Virus record (IMG/VR): IMGVR_UViG_3300045125_000034
Coordinates: 81,205-145,204 of that record
DNA length: 64,000 nt
Strand: one strand, 5' to 3'
Source of the DNA: a virus
Made by a program: the position numbers and the translations under genes. Positions 30,184-43,913 of this stretch are shown here, piece by piece. Position 1 is the first letter of the stretch. Every line of letters starts with the position of its first letter. A model generated the notes under the pieces. The model was not told the origin of the DNA, did not search any database, and was given only the letters and a program-made list of their open reading frames with translations.

Positions 30184-33100
30184 GTTGCAATAACCTTCAT
30201 TGACTTGATGATTGGTGTTGGGTGGTTTGAAACATCGTTTGTGCCGTGAAGCACTACCTTTACTGAGAAGGTGGAGAATCTTTGGTCATCGGTCAAAGCC
30301 AAGGTGTATCTGATGTCCTGATACTCACCTTCTGCCGTGTTTCGTTCTGTGCTTGCTGTCATCTTCGTGTAGCCACGGTTTTGGAAGAAGGTGTTCGAAT
30401 CGGTCTCGTCAGGTAGAGTTCTAGCGAATACCTCAACTCCTGTATTCGGTGGGTTTGAAATCTTCAGATAGACATCCAACTGAGTAGCAGGATTCTCCAA
30501 ATTGATCTTCTTCGTGATGTACCTTGATGCCGAACGAACAGGGGTTGATACCCCTCTATTAGTTGGGCTTTCTTCTCCGTTGGTATTTGTTGTTCCTACC
30601 TTTGTTGTTGTTCATTTGACTTTCAACAAGAACTACGCAAGAGCGATCCAAGTCAACCATAGGCGAAACATAGTCATTGTTACTTACCAAGTTTACGCTT
30701 ATTGTTGTGAAGTCCGCTGACAAACCAACAGAGTCAGTCAAAGTTCTGTTGATATTTTTGCCCAACAAGATGTTTGTATCTGATGTTCCTAAAATTCGGG
30801 ACCATTTTCCTTCACGGTAATTGATGTCCCCGGAGGAACTATAGTTGGTATTTCAACTCGTACTATACTTGGGTTTTGCAAGATGTTCCATAGTAGTTTG
30901 TAGGAACATTCTTGGTTTGGATTACTGATGCTGTGCTTCTATCAAACTTGCAGAAGTTTACAACAAACTTCAAATCCTCCCTAACTTCTTTCAGCAGGGT
31001 GTTTGGGGGTTTGAGCAGTAAACAGAGACCTGACATAAGGCTGTTTTGTTACTGTCAAAGATGGGTCTGAATCGTTTGCCTTATATTGAGTTTGGTTTAG
31101 TATAGCGGTATGCAAAGAGAACTTATCGCTTGTTGTTCTCAGACTAAAGCAGTATTCCGCCCCCGGTGACAGGTATATTGGTGAGTTGAAATTAAACCTT
31201 GTAGATGAAGTAGCGTCTTCTGAAACTGTTATATTGTTTGGAGAATACAGTAGATACGCCCGTGGGTAGAGTCTTTGAGGGTGTGGATACCCACTTATCA
31301 ATGTCTTCAGTTCAAGAATTACGGGTACACCAACAGATGATGTGTCTTTAGTCTTAAACCACAAATCGACACTACTGACAAACACACCATATGGATATAT
31401 GATGGGGTCTACAAAGAATGATTGTGATAGTGGTTCTACTATACCTCTTGATGTTGCTGTACTACTTGTTTCTTTGCCAAGATGTTGTTCACAACCGTTG
31501 ACGAACTTGGTGATGCTCTCTTGATTAAGTGGCTTTCTTGTACTCAAAACATCCGTTTCTCTTGTACCATATCCACCCTCAATATAGAAGAGTTTTTCGG
31601 CAACTGTTGTTGTTGTGGTTATATCGTTTGTGCTGCTATCTGTAAACCTAATCAGTCTTGGTCCTGTCTTTACATTTCCCGTTTGGTTTATGCGAATCGT
31701 GTATCCTAAAGATCCTGCTGTTAGACCACCAAACGATCCCTACTATCTGTTGTTAGGTAACTCACGGTGGAGAATCCTGATACTCCTGTTGCTCCCTGTA
31801 CAGTTACCGTGATATTAGAAGAGAGTTATAGCATCGTCTATAAATGCGTACATCTTGGTGTTTGGCTTTAGCCCATCTCCACGAACCATGACCTCTATGT
31901 TTCTGGCATAGAATTCAATATCGTTGTTGGTCTTCTCAGATACCTTGTTTAGAACTATTGATTACGGAGATGCATTACGATCAATTAGACCAGAGAATTG
32001 CGAATTGATATTCGCTGATACCGACATATCATCGCTTGTCTTATTGAATAGGTTATTGGTAGTCTCATCGAAATTGCTCTTACCAAACCACATAGTTTCC
32101 CAATCGTTCCATTGAGTTCCAAATCCTGTACCCTCGCCTGCGCCCGCGCCCCTTCCGCACCCGCGCTCCCGCGCTGAGAATGCCCAATTATCTCTTTCCC
32201 CTCTTGGGTTTTACTTTTACTGATGGACGAGCGGTATCTGCAAACCAAAAATCAGAATCGGGATTTGTAAACAGAGTTCCCGTATAGTTGATTACACCAA
32301 ACGGATTCAACTGACGCGAGGATGATGCTTGCGGTTGAATGATGCTTGGGTGTTCCTGTGTATCCTATAGTGAACAGCCGATTTCCTGTTATGGATAGAG
32401 GAATTTCACTTGGACTATAGTTATACAGGGATGGAGTTGCGGAAGAGTCTAACGATAAGCGATAAATCTTGGTCTCAAACGCTTGGACGAAGAGATGATG
32501 TTTCGGGATCTATTGCCGCGTTATACATCAAATCTTTCACATCTCCTATGTTGTGACCACGGAAGGTATCTACCAAGATTCCTTCTTAGGTACTTCTACT
32601 CCTTGAGAATCAACAATAGCAAGTATTCTTTGCTTCCTGTTCCAAAAGACTCATGGTCGTATAGTATTCAACAGAGTCAATTCTTCTTTCTAAGTTACCT
32701 ATATCCTGCATGGTGTAACGCTTGTTCTTTACTGCACGAAGAGAAACATCATCCCTACTATAGGTGTATGGAGGTAGGGTTAGTGTATACAGGGTCATAC
32801 TGTTTGGATCGTCAGGCGGGACTGCTGCTTCGGCAGAAGGCAACCCAGAAATTATCTTGAAAGAACGGTTCTTTGATAGAACCAATTTATCTGTTCTTGG
32901 AAGATACTTTTTCTACAGTAATCAATCCCGTAGAAGTCGATACTGGATAGCAGAAAGGACTAAATGTGTTGTCGGGTAATCTGTGCTGGTCTAAAATCTA
33001 TCATGTCGGATAGATAGTGAGTTTTGCCTGTATCGGGACTTGTATAGACGGGGATATCACTAAAATCAACAGTAGAGTAAGAATCTACTGTGAATGGTCC

Positions 33101-35278
33101 TCCTGCTTCAGTTATTCCCGTTCTAGCAAACCTTCTCAATGTAACATTCAATGGTCCTGTTAGTCCTGCTGTGTATCCCGATGTAAATCCGGGAGCAAAA
33201 GCAAGTCTTGACCAATCGTAGTAGTTGTCTCTATTTCCTGTGTCTAGAACAAAATATTGAGATAAATCTTGCCCGCTTGGTCCTGTTACAGAACTAACTT
33301 CAAAAACATCAACTTTTCTGTTGATATAGAAGAACTCGAACCATTTGCAGCACCCGTTGCACCAACATCTCTCTGTATTGGTCCTGTAACAGATATGGTT
33401 TCTTGAGTTACCGTTTTTCCTCTTCGGACATATGTTGCTGAGTTGTAGTTCAAACGAACTTCACCAATTACTGTCCCTGTTGCTCCGATTGGACCGTTGG
33501 TGATGATAATTTCATTCGCTGCTGTTCCTGTCACAGCAGATGCAGATACGGAATCTCCGCTCTCATCAATAACTATTAGAGTATTTGCGGGAGCGTTGAC
33601 TCCTGAGCCGTAATCAAATTTAGTAACGCTTGGTTTTGTTCCTAATCCTAAAATCATTTGTTGTTAATGTGGCTGCACCTGTTGCAGAAAATGCTATCTT
33701 ATTGGCGAATCGTACCTTGTAGTCGAGTTCATTTATTGCCCGAATCTCCACTCGGCAGATGTTGGGAATAGCAGGGTGTTGGTGAAATCTATCAATTCTG
33801 TGCCGCAGCAGGACTATAAAAATCTACTAGTTGTTGCCCTGCCTGCTGTTCTACCCCGGAACAAAAAGACTCTTAACTGTCGAGAATTCTGTCCCCGAAC
33901 TCAAAGAGATATCAAATAAATCTACTCTCCAATTCTTGTCTCCGTTGCCTCCCTGATACTGTAGACCCTCTAAGTTTTGCAGTACCAACTTGGGCGAATG
34001 CGGATGCTCCCGACCCCACTACCTGATGACAGAAGTACTGTAGGCATATTTTGCATGGTTACTGTGGTTAGACCATTGGACGGGAAGTTGTTGCCCGTAT
34101 TACTTCCCAACACATAGGACCGACAACTGATTGGATGTTGGCATCTTCTACAGTTGTTGTTGTCCTAGCCTTTGGTAAATCTAGTCTAGTATTTCCTATA
34201 GTTTCAAACTCATATCCAAACACATATGCTTTTCGGGGCTTACGACAACAGAGAAAGTTAATCCTGTTGCTCCGTATGGTTCATCAGTAATAGAAACTTG
34301 GAAAAGGCTCTACTGTATAATTGCCCGATTCATCAAATGTTCTTCTTGCATAGGGTATCTCCCAAAACAGAATAGTCGGGATACTGTTCCCTCTTGATGA
34401 CATTACCATTTACGACACGAACAAATTCAATGAAGTTTTCTCTTGAGAAATTGTCGGTTGCTGCTGTACTTACATCGGTAACTTCGGAATATCCATATTG
34501 AGTCAGAGGCAAATCAATCTTGAATCTAGTCAGCACCGAGGCGCAGCGTAGTTATAGAAACCATATGATGGATCTCTTAGAGTTGTATCGTCTGCTATCG
34601 GTTACAATTTGTTTATTGACCAAGAATCCGACTCTTGTAGTAGGAGACTCAAACAAACGAATACGAGAACCAGTCACACCAGTCAATGATGCTGCGGCTA
34701 TGGTTTGCTTATCGTTGCTTACAAAGAACCCGTTTATGAAGCGAATACCTGGGCAACGGATACCAACAAACAATTGCCCATAGACTGACCCGTAAGAGAT
34801 CCTGCGGTTATACCACCTATTGTAAAAGCAAAGGGTGATGAATTCGACGCAGTTCCCCCAATAGTGTCTCCTGCGGTAAATCCTGTTCCGCCTGAAGTGT
34901 ATTCGAAGAAAACTACAGGTCTTGTATCGGAGGAACTTCCTGTTAATGCCGTTTCGGCGTGAACTATCTTTCCACTAACATTTGCATTAGATATTTCGCC
35001 ACCGATTAGGTCGGTTATAACTTGTGTGCGGTAAGACTAGAAACGCGAGCAAACTTTACTCTGTTCTCAACAACCTCGCCACCGTATACCAAAGACCCTT
35101 CATTGAAAATGTTCTTGCCAAATCTCTCTATTTGATTCTGAAGTATAGTCTGTAGTTGTGTCAGTTCTCGGGCTTGAACAGCATACCCGGGGCGGAAGAG
35201 CATACGCAAAAACTTCTTGTCTTCGCTGCAATCATCATAATACGGGTCTACATTGAAGAGTAATGGGTCGTAGGACAT
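30180..35278 (-). CDS. Large virion structural protein with DUF4815-type N-terminus
   Basis: About 1,700 residues. The start MSYDPLLFNVDPYYDDC continues into FLRMLFRPGYAVQARELTQLQTILQNQIERFG and EGSLVYGG, an N-terminal signature I associate with DUF4815 structural proteins of T4-like aquatic phages. Much of the rest is repeated beta domains. A recognisable internal landmark is FGTQWNDWETMWFGKSNF (about 32100), followed by TTNNLFNKTSDDMSVSANIN. The C-terminus contains YTKMTASTERNTAEGEYQDI and ends KSMKVIAT. About fifteen frameshifts are present, and a GC-rich patch interrupts the protein at 32140-32180. It begins nine bases after gp8 and overlaps the next gene by ATGA. It is probably a large baseplate-attached appendage. 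Confidence 0.75.
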
Positions 35279-35287
35279 TCTTTTACC

Positions 35288-37833
35288 TCAGAATTGGAAG
35301 AGTACTTCGATTTCTTCCTTTTGCTCAAGATTTCTTGTTATGGGTTGCGTATTCTGTATGTAGGTCAACTCTCCTGTCCTGTATTTCAGGTCTTCCTTGT
35401 GTGTTGTACTTACAACTCCACATTGAGAATCGTCGCCTTTATTGTCTACAAACGACAGTACTCCGGAAGGACTAAATTCTCCCTGAACACCACACATTCT
35501 CAAAACCCTCCAGCTTGACCCATCTGTTGCAATCCATTCTAAAACAGTACCCGACCCCTCTGCGGTCAACCCTAAGTAAGACTTGACCAAGGAATCCTGA
35601 GCAAAAGAGTTGATACCAAACGGATTTGAGATACTTGCTCGTAAAGTTACTGTTGTTGTTTGATCGTATAGTGTGGGGAGTCTTTGGATATCTCTCCGAT
35701 TTCGACTACGGTTGCTGTTCCCGTATTGTGTGTGGGTCTTCCTGCTACAGGTCCGGTAGATCCCAAACTTGCTGGCCTACTTGCTCTTAGGTAATAGTCC
35801 ACCTCTACCAACTTTTCAAACCTCGCAGGAAGACCTGAAGGTTCCTCCACATACAAAGTGGCAGAAGTATTTGTTCCTACTGTAGGTTCCCAACGGAAGA
35901 TAGAACCCGTAAATCTTGTATTGTGGACGCTGCTTTCTATGTTGCCAATGCTTGCAACAAACATTCCCGGATGAAAATCTTCCCCACCTGCGGAAAATAC
36001 TCCGAAGTACCACCCAATGCTGGCTCATATACCGTTGTGGGTATAACCTTTAGCCTTAAAAGTTCTCTCCCTCAGTACCCGCAACGATTCTCTGAGACAC
36101 ATCTACAACATCAAAGTAACCACTTGCATGCCCCAACAGAGGACGAAAATACTCTTCCTGTTGAAGCAAAATCCCCACCAGTAACATCAGAAACTATCAA
36201 TTCGGATAGACCATACTTGTCTGTACCCGAAAGACCTATTCCTGTTGGTCCTGATCTCCAATAAACAATTTTGCCTGTTGCCTGCGGGTAGGTAACTCCA
36301 GCTAGACCCCCGTTGTTCCTTGAGTCAAAGATCCTCCAAGTAGGAATGATCCAGTTAGTCCGTTTTGAGCCAAACGAAGTCTTACTTGTTTGTTTCTCAA
36401 TTGAGGGTTCTTTATGATCCCAAACTGTCTGTAGTCATTAGCAACAGATAGTTGATTCTTTTCGGATTGACTAAACTCAACGACTATCATTATTGCCGCA
36501 GAACCCAGTTCTCTAACAGCATTAGAGCCATGACCCCCGTGAGGAGAAAACACTATTTCTGCGGTATCATTCAATGAACCAATTCCCGTTAGCCCCGAAG
36601 TAAAAGTCAAACCCTTTATTACCTTAAACTCTGCTCGGGTATAATCTCTTCCCCCATCTATAACTTCATACGAGTCAACATATGCTTGGTTGAAGATGTT
36701 TGTGGTATCGCATCCTGTGGAACCCGAATTTAGAGATGGACCGAATTTTAGACCAATATCCGCTTCTCTAAAAAGTTCAAAGTACTATCTAGAGGATATC
36801 CATCCCCCTCTATTTGTACATTAGGAACTATGGAAAATTTACTGTCGTTTGATGAAAGCCCAACAGACAATGGATGATCCAAAGTTACTGTGCCGTAGTT
36901 GCCAACGGAAGAGTAGGAATAGGAATTGATTACTCTTCTTTGCCCTTCTCCCAGACCATCGTCAATAGAAAGAATTAGATCATCATAGAAACCATTGACT
37001 CCAATCAAATACGGACTGTATATTCGTATAGAACCCGTATGTCCTGCCGTATACCCTTGTTGGATTATGTTTTGGTTGTCAGGGCGTAGACAATTGATTA
37101 TGGTGAGATAGGGCTTGTATTGTTCTTTGATGCCAACGAAAGAAATCTGACCATTTATAGCACTCTGCTGAACATTCCATTGAAGAACTCTATCGTCTTC
37201 ACTCAATCTCAAGTACTGAACATAGGATACAGGCATGTAGCCCTGAATTATAACTCTTCGATATGGACCACTTCCTGAGATGTTTCATCATATATTGTTT
37301 TGGTTAGGAACTTTCTATTTTCCTCGGGTATCATATACATAAACTTCCAACGATACCCATCTGATAGTTTTCTGATCTCGGGATCAGTATGTGTTGGTGC
37401 TAGCGGTAGACTTAGAACCGTAGTTGTTGTCTATACACTTGTAGACTCTTGTTTCATCAACCAAGACATAAAATTGGGCGGGATAGTCGGCATCAAAAAG
37501 ATTGGAATAGTCTCTGTATGGTTCATACACCCCACCCAATTTCCAATCAAAACGAGGAACTACAAGAGAAATGTTGTCTTTAGAAATTCGTTTGGCTGCT
37601 ACAACGCTTTGCCAAAATTCTGTCTCTACTCTATCGCTATCCTGTGGTACTGGAACAGGACGGGCGTAGTTAGTCCCTGATAGCCCCGTATCTCTTGTTT
37701 CTGTAGGCCAAGGTGTTATTTTACCTATAGTTAAGAAATAGTTATCGGGAGACATCAGTTCGATGTCCGCTAACATCTTTTCAGCAAGATGTCTTCTATA
37801 GTTGTGGCGAATTGGTGAGCAAGATGATCCCAT
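35288..37833 (-). CDS. 8: Baseplate wedge protein gp8-like, enlarged
   Basis: T4 gp8 forms dimers in the baseplate wedge. The N-terminal 150 residues match its style: AEKMLADIELMSPDNYFLTIG with ITPWPTE, then VAAKRISKDNISLVVPRFDW and FYVLVDETRVYKCIDNN. T4 gp8 has FITFGRSEPW, MLDAVIPRRDW and WLVYRCLD at the equivalent places. The end (EQKEEIEVLFQF) corresponds to T4 EEINILFTF. The corrected length is about 848 residues against 334 in T4, so a large central section (36750-35600) has been added, with beta domains such as SIRIYSPYLIGVNGFYDDLIL. It lies 20 bases after gp7-like and 9 before the DUF4815 gene in the same operon. Confidence 0.7.
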
Positions 37834-37852
37834 GATAGTATCTATTATAGAT

Positions 37853-40800
37853 TTATGATGTCCTGATGTAGTTGAAATTCATTATCTTGGTGCATTCTGG
37901 CACAATAGCATTTGCGGAGTTTCTGAACAGAAGTTTCAGCCTCATAAAGTGCCTATCTTTAGGTATATCTCTTCCCCTGAACCTAAATGTGGTTGAGTCA
38001 GAAACGAAGTAACTTGCTGACACCATTTCGTTTGTGGTGTTTCTGTTTTCTTGATTGGGGAAGGGTTTGTTTATTGATATTAGGTTGCTTGTTGGGGAGA
38101 ACGGTCCTGCATTTGCTAGCAAGTATTCCCTCTCGGGGGTGCGCCCGTCCGGCGCTGCGGGAGACACAATGTACAGTTCCGCCCATAGTGTTCTTTATGC
38201 CATAGTAGTTGAGATAAACTAAAGTAGAAACCCCCTCTGTTGGGGTTCCCGTTATGCCCCTAACCGCTTCCAAGTTGACTATGAGATTGGACCCACCTCC
38301 AACAAGGTTTTGTGGTTCTCTGTGGTCAAAATTGGTGTTCAATGGACCAGTTGAACCGTTGATGCTTTGAGCATACACCTGTGGGAATGGGGGAGGAGTA
38401 ACTTGATCTGTGGTGCAGTTGAATTCTTCTGCCCACGGGCATTTCAAAGAAAGCCCTAGCAGTTATCTTGCGGAAGTCCGAATAGGCTATGTTGTAACCA
38501 ATCGGATCTCCTTGAGGTATACTTTCTCCTGTAAGAGCAATAGTTTGAATACCTATATCGTCCCAAGAAGCAGTATAACCATATCCACTACCACTTAGTC
38601 CTTCATATAGTTCTAATAAGCCTTGGCTGACCCCCCATGTTAAGAGCATCATTGCCCAATCTGCCATATCTATTGTTCCGCTGTTATCAAAATCAGCAAG
38701 AACCGCAGAAGTTGATTCTGGTCTTTCCCCCGTTACACCAGCATTAGCGAACGCAACAGAACCATACTCTTGCGTAGAACATGTATCGTCATCGCAATAA
38801 GAAAGTACCCAAAAGTCCATTAAAGGTGGAGTATAAAGGATAGATTAGGTTTGAGACTATATCGACAGCAGTTTGTCTAAGAGTTGGGTTACTCGTAGTA
38901 GTAGGCAAACGATCTATTATAGTACTCCCAAATGGAAACCAATAAGTGGGCGAACCTGATGTTGGACCTGTTATTGAGTATGCCGAATTGGAGTATTCTT
39001 GCCCACTATTTCCGGTCAAAGAATTAGCCCAATGATAAAAGAACCCAAAGATTTTCTATACAAGATTTTGTATGAGTCTTGATTATCTTCTCTGCCGCTT
39101 GCAAAAATATTTGGAACTCGGTTGTGTTCTTTGAAAGGTGCTGACGCTTCCGAAGCACCCAACAAACAGTCATAAATGAATTCTGGATTGTAGTCATTGT
39201 AAAAGCCATCGACTGTTTTCTTATAGTTATACTGTGTTCCTAAAATCTGTCGGAACAAAAATTCTAAAAGATTCCTTGTTTATGACTGTGTATTCGGGAA
39301 TATAGGTTCTCATGTTGGAATCTGAGGATATGAAGAAACTTGGTGTATCTTTATCGTTTGTCGTATAAAGACGACTTGTACATAAAAACACCCTCTTTCT
39401 CTTCTTCCCCATAGAAACATAGTATTCGTTTAGTTTATCTACACCGTATAGAACAGAATCTACCATAGTCTTTACTTTGTTAGTAGATGGGCTGTGTAGG
39501 TGTGCGTCAACATATATCACATCTTGCTCTTGTACAAGACTAGATACCACATTTGCTGCACTTGCTCCGTAACTTCTGCGGTGTACTTCAGGATAGTTCT
39601 CAAATGACCTATAGAGATTTTCCCCGTCTAAAACAGAAATGAACTTGGGAACCCTCGGATAATTGTAGTAACCAAATCTACAGTTAGGATAGACCTCTTT
39701 GATTCTTCTTAGAACAAAAATCATGTCCCCTATTATTTCAGCAACACGATCTATATCCTCACTATTGGTGTATTCTACTTTGTACTTTGGGTATATCAAC
39801 TCTCTGTTGAATGTTTCATCTAAACATATCATCACATATTCTTTGGAGTCTCTGTTCAATCCAGAATCAGATAACCAAGAATTCATGGCATCTACTATGT
39901 CCGTAAGTAAGAGTGGAGATGCCCCTGTGTTCTTACTTTTCAGATCCGCTTCTGTGAACTTGTATAATCTCTTGCCGCCAAATATACTCGGTCCCGGAGA
40001 CGAGGATTCTTTAGACCAGAATAGTCTTGAACAAAGGTTTCTCCCAGGCACAGAGAATAAAAATCGGTCATAGAGAAATGTTGGGTTTGCTGCATCTGTC
40101 AAAGAGGGTATTCTGTAAGCAGTAAGACCTTCTACAGTTTGTAATGCTTCTTCTTCTTGCTCTGTGTAAAAGGGTACGAGCGGATTATAAGAAAGCATCA
40201 CATATCGTTCGCCTGAAGTGAATCCTGTTGCCCAAGCCTCTCGGTTTGCGGTTACAGATTCGGTCCATTCTTTCCAATATCCTGTTGTTCCGTTTGATCC
40301 TGTTGGAGTCGGTATACCAAAGACAGAAGCCGCCCCGTGATTACTCAAGAACTCTTTCTTTAGGTCATGCGGAATTCTTGCGACCACTCGGATCGGTCAT
40401 TTTCCTGTTGGGGTGCTGATAGATGATCCAAAACGGATCGGCGTTTTGGAATCCCTCTTGTTTTAGAGGAGTTTGAGTCTCGTTATACTCTACGCCCGAA
40501 GTAAAAGGATTACCTATGACCTTGAAGAAATCTTCATATGATGGTGGGGGAAACCTCTATCCATTACGGAATCTTTGTAGTGGTAGTAGTCAAGAATATC
40601 AACAACACCATCGGGACCACCTACAGGCAATCCTGCTATATCCAGCCCCGCCATATCATATCTAATTTTGTATTCGTGTTCTTGTCTGTTGTATCCTGCT
40701 ATAGAGACTTCTGTTTCTCCGTTTACCACCTGTGCTGTCGTAAACCATTTACTCAAGTCATTGTTGGTTAGGAATGTATATGGAAGATAGTTTCCAATTA

Positions 40801-41987
40801 TTGGAACATCATATTCGATCAACGATGTTTTTTGGTTGATGTCTGCGTATGAACATTTCTTTATCAACACTTTGCCATAAAAAGCCATACCCGCAGGATT
40901 CAAAAGTCTCTTTATGACATCCCTATACCTGTCTACGGTAATCTCAGTAAGCAAAACATAAGAGAAGTTTTGGTAATACTTGTTGTCTTGCATTACCTTG
41001 TTACTGCTCAATCTTCCATCGTTGTTTGCATAATACCCAGAGTATTCTGCTTGACCTTTTACAGTTATAGATCCCGAAAATCCTGTTCCTATTTCTGAAC
41101 TAATGCTTATTGTTGGTGGCGTTTTGTAGTTTACACCATAGTTGTCTATAACTATCTTCTTTACTTTACCTGTAGAATCTACTTCTGATACTCTACCTGA
41201 TCCTTTTATGCCAGGTGTCTCCTGCTGAAGGAGTGATTACAAGTTGATCTCCAACTCTGTAATTCTGCCCGCCGTTGTTTATTTGTGTGTCACCGAGAAC
41301 AGAAAAAACTCTGTTCTCTCTACGCAAGTTTCCGTCTTTGTCTTCAAATTCTACCCCCGCGTAGCCCGAAGAAAACTCTCCGTTTATGCCTCCCAAAGAT
41401 AGTTCGGCAACATCGTAAATCCCAATTCTGTAAGTTGAAACATCAAGTACTCTACCGCTTGCAACAATATCGCTGTTGGCGTTTCTTTGTATCAACCGCT
41501 GACCTACGGAATCGTATATCTGTCTACCCAAAACATTAGAGATCTTTACTGTTTTCCGAAGAACCCATTTGCCGTCTGATAGTTTTAGAATATCTTTCTT
41601 TGGGTAGTAGAATTCTACAGCCGTGTCGTAAAGAATTCTGAACAGGAAGTCATATGTCTTCTCGGTTCCCTTTGCCTTGTAGAAACTACGGATGTTCTTT
41701 ACCAACTTTGCCTTGTCAACGATTGTCTTTTTGTCAGTTATAGCCAAAGTCTCGGGGAAGTCAAACAAGAACTCGTTTTTGAACGAGTCTATAAACTCAT
41801 CCATAGTTCTATCAATATCGATCTACATCCTTTAGTTTCTTTGGTGACCGAAGATATTCGTTATCCTTATCCAACCACTCATAGTATGCAGTCAAGAATG
41901 ATATCATGGTAGGATGGTCAACCCGAACAAACTCGGGCAACTGACCTGCTATGATTGGGAAATAGGTTTTTCGTTCGGAGGGTTCAT
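37853..41987 (-). CDS. 7: Baseplate wedge protein gp7-like (large), with dockerin-like loops
   Basis: About 1,378 residues after bridging frameshifts. The N-terminal part contains FPIIAGQLPEFVRVDHPTMI then FLTAYYEWLDKDNEYLRSP, and MDEFIDSFKNEFLFDFPE with VKNIRSFYKAKGTEKTYDFL and FRILYDTAVEFYYP. The last stretches match the part of T4 gp7 with FYSTKGIEASYKFLFKVLY. The central part (40390-39260) is a well-kept domain of unknown type with FGYYNYPRVPKF and DVIYVDAHLHSPSTNK. Toward the C-terminus, LADFDNSGTIDMADW (about 38690) looks like a dockerin or EF-hand calcium loop, and GPDGVVDILDYYHY (about 40600) resembles a second. Position between gp6 and gp8 agrees with T4 order 6-7-8. A GC-rich patch lies at 38136-38165. 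Confidence 0.65.
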
Positions 41988-42015
41988 CTATCAGTATGGG
42001 AATGGTGTTGCTGTT

Positions 42016-43913
42016 CTAGTGTCCTGACGGAATGTTGACTCTGGTTCCTACCCCAATTGTGCTTCTTGTCGTAGTCGATCAGGATGATCTGATTTCTTCT
42101 TGCTGCAATATCTTGAACCGCAGGAACCACCGTGATCTTGATTTCTGAGTCTGTGGCAGGCTTTATGTATTCAACCTTGAAGTTGTTGAGGACTATCTTT
42201 CCTGTATCATAGTTGACTTTTCCTGCCTTGCTGCTGATATAGACCTTTTCTGTGCCTACAACCTTGTAGATTCTCATGTTTCCTCTACCATCGTCATCCA
42301 AGTAGCAATCTACTGTGGGCTTGACTATGGAACTGCTTGTCGAATCTTTGTACCCAAACACCGAAGAGGATACAACAGGCTGATACCCGTCTATTGGGTG
42401 TAATAGTGGGTTGTCGAAAGATATTGTGTATGGTGCAGAATACGAGAGCAGGGGTTCGATTCTCTTGTTCAGACGAAGCGTGACTCTAGACCCTGTTATT
42501 GCTTGATTTGTATTGTCAATCGCGTTTAGGAATTTGGACATCTTGAAGTTCTTGTTGAACTTGGAAAGATTGTCATTTTCAAAGGCTTGTGTTGTGTTTC
42601 GGATGAACGAAATCAAACCATCGGGACTGAGATTTGTTCTATCCAAGTTGTAGGATGATACTGAATTGAATTCCAAGAAGAGGAAGTCGGGGTCCACTAT
42701 CTCGGGGGTGATACCAACCAAGTTCCTCTTACTCAATACAGACTTCTCTAGAGCCAACTTCTCAAGTGTACTGATACGCTTTCCGTTCTTTGGCTTGATT
42801 GAGATGAAGACTTTACCATATGACGGTGGGTCGTTCTGCTCGCCCCCCAAACCAAGAATGAATCAATACCGTCAGAGAACTCTCTGACAAGTATGGTCTT
42901 GTAGTCTTCTTCGGTTACTGCTCTCTCTTGTGCCTGATAGTTTCTTGGTGCGTAGTACTTGATGGAGTCTATACTTTCGGGAGTTGTTCCGCCGTAAGAA
43001 ACTCCTTGCTTGTTGTAGTCATTTAGAACGGGAGTGATGCTTGCAACATTACCCATGAGCAACGCATTTCCGCTTGAAGATCCGGCAAAGGTAAAGTTGG
43101 TGCAGCCGTTTGCCTCTTCTCCGTTAGTCTGAACATATTGAACTGATATGAGGTTTCCGTTTCTTGGACGCTTGCCCAAGATTCCGTCGCCAAAGTAGAT
43201 TTCAAATCTTCCGTCTTCAGTTTCTTGTAGGAAGTAGGCTAGGGATTCGCCGTTTAGCCCGTTGATGTCTGTAGCCTTGAACCACACATTAACAAGTCCT
43301 GTGGTGTTTGTGGTTGACTCTTGAACTCTTACCTGTAGGGTGTCAACATCAATCTTGTTGCTCGGTAGAATGAACTTCTGCGTTGGGTCAAAACTGTTGA
43401 CAACAAAGGTGTAACTTTTTAGTGTTCCTTCGTATAGTTTGATTCCCTTGACTACGGGGGTGTTATTCACAACCTGAACCTTATACGAGTCCAAAGAAAC
43501 AAAGTTGTAGGTGTTCTTGCCCAATCTTCCTGTAAAGACATCTCCGCGATTTATGAATGCCGATCCGTTTATGGTAGAAGACAAAACACTACTGTTACTG
43601 TTGAAGGTTATGTCCATCTCTATCTTGGAAGATTTTACTGACCTCGGAGTATAACCCAAGTGCTTTGCTATTGATACCGCACTCTGACGCAGAACAGCCG
43701 AATCCAAGAACGCTTCGTTTGCTACCATGTTTGCGTAGAAAGCTCTGATAGTGGGTGTTGTAAGCAAGAACATCCAAGAGGACATTCATGCCTGCTCCTT
43801 CGAAGTCGTAATCCTTGAACTGTTCTTGTGTTCTCAGGTAATCTTTGAGGTTTGTCTTGATGGCATCGAAGTCCAAACCATCTATGCGGAGATTTGCGTT
43901 ATTGGATAGCCAT
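42016..43913 (-). CDS. 6: Baseplate wedge protein gp6
   Basis: gp6 forms the ring that joins the six wedges around the baseplate hub. The corrected start is MAIQ then NANLRIDGLDFDAIKTNLKD, with ATG at 43911-43913 directly behind the gp25 TAG. Family features include YLRTQEQFKDYDFEGAGMNV then LLDVLAYNTHY, ANMVANEAFLDSAVLRQS, SIAKHLGYTPRSVKSS and APRNYQAQERAVTEEDYKT. The C-terminal half holds YGKVFISIKPKNGKRIS and the end LIDYDKKHNWG. Length is about 632 residues (T4 gp6: 660). Frameshifts occur near 43900, 43770, 42850 and 42040. It is translationally linked to gp25. Confidence 0.9.

Noticed and set aside
39227-40387. Treating the well-preserved domain with FGYYNYPRVPKF and VDAHLHSP as a separate glycoside hydrolase gene
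   Set aside because: It is continuous with gp7-like segments on both sides after frameshift correction and I could not identify catalytic residues of a known hydrolase family.
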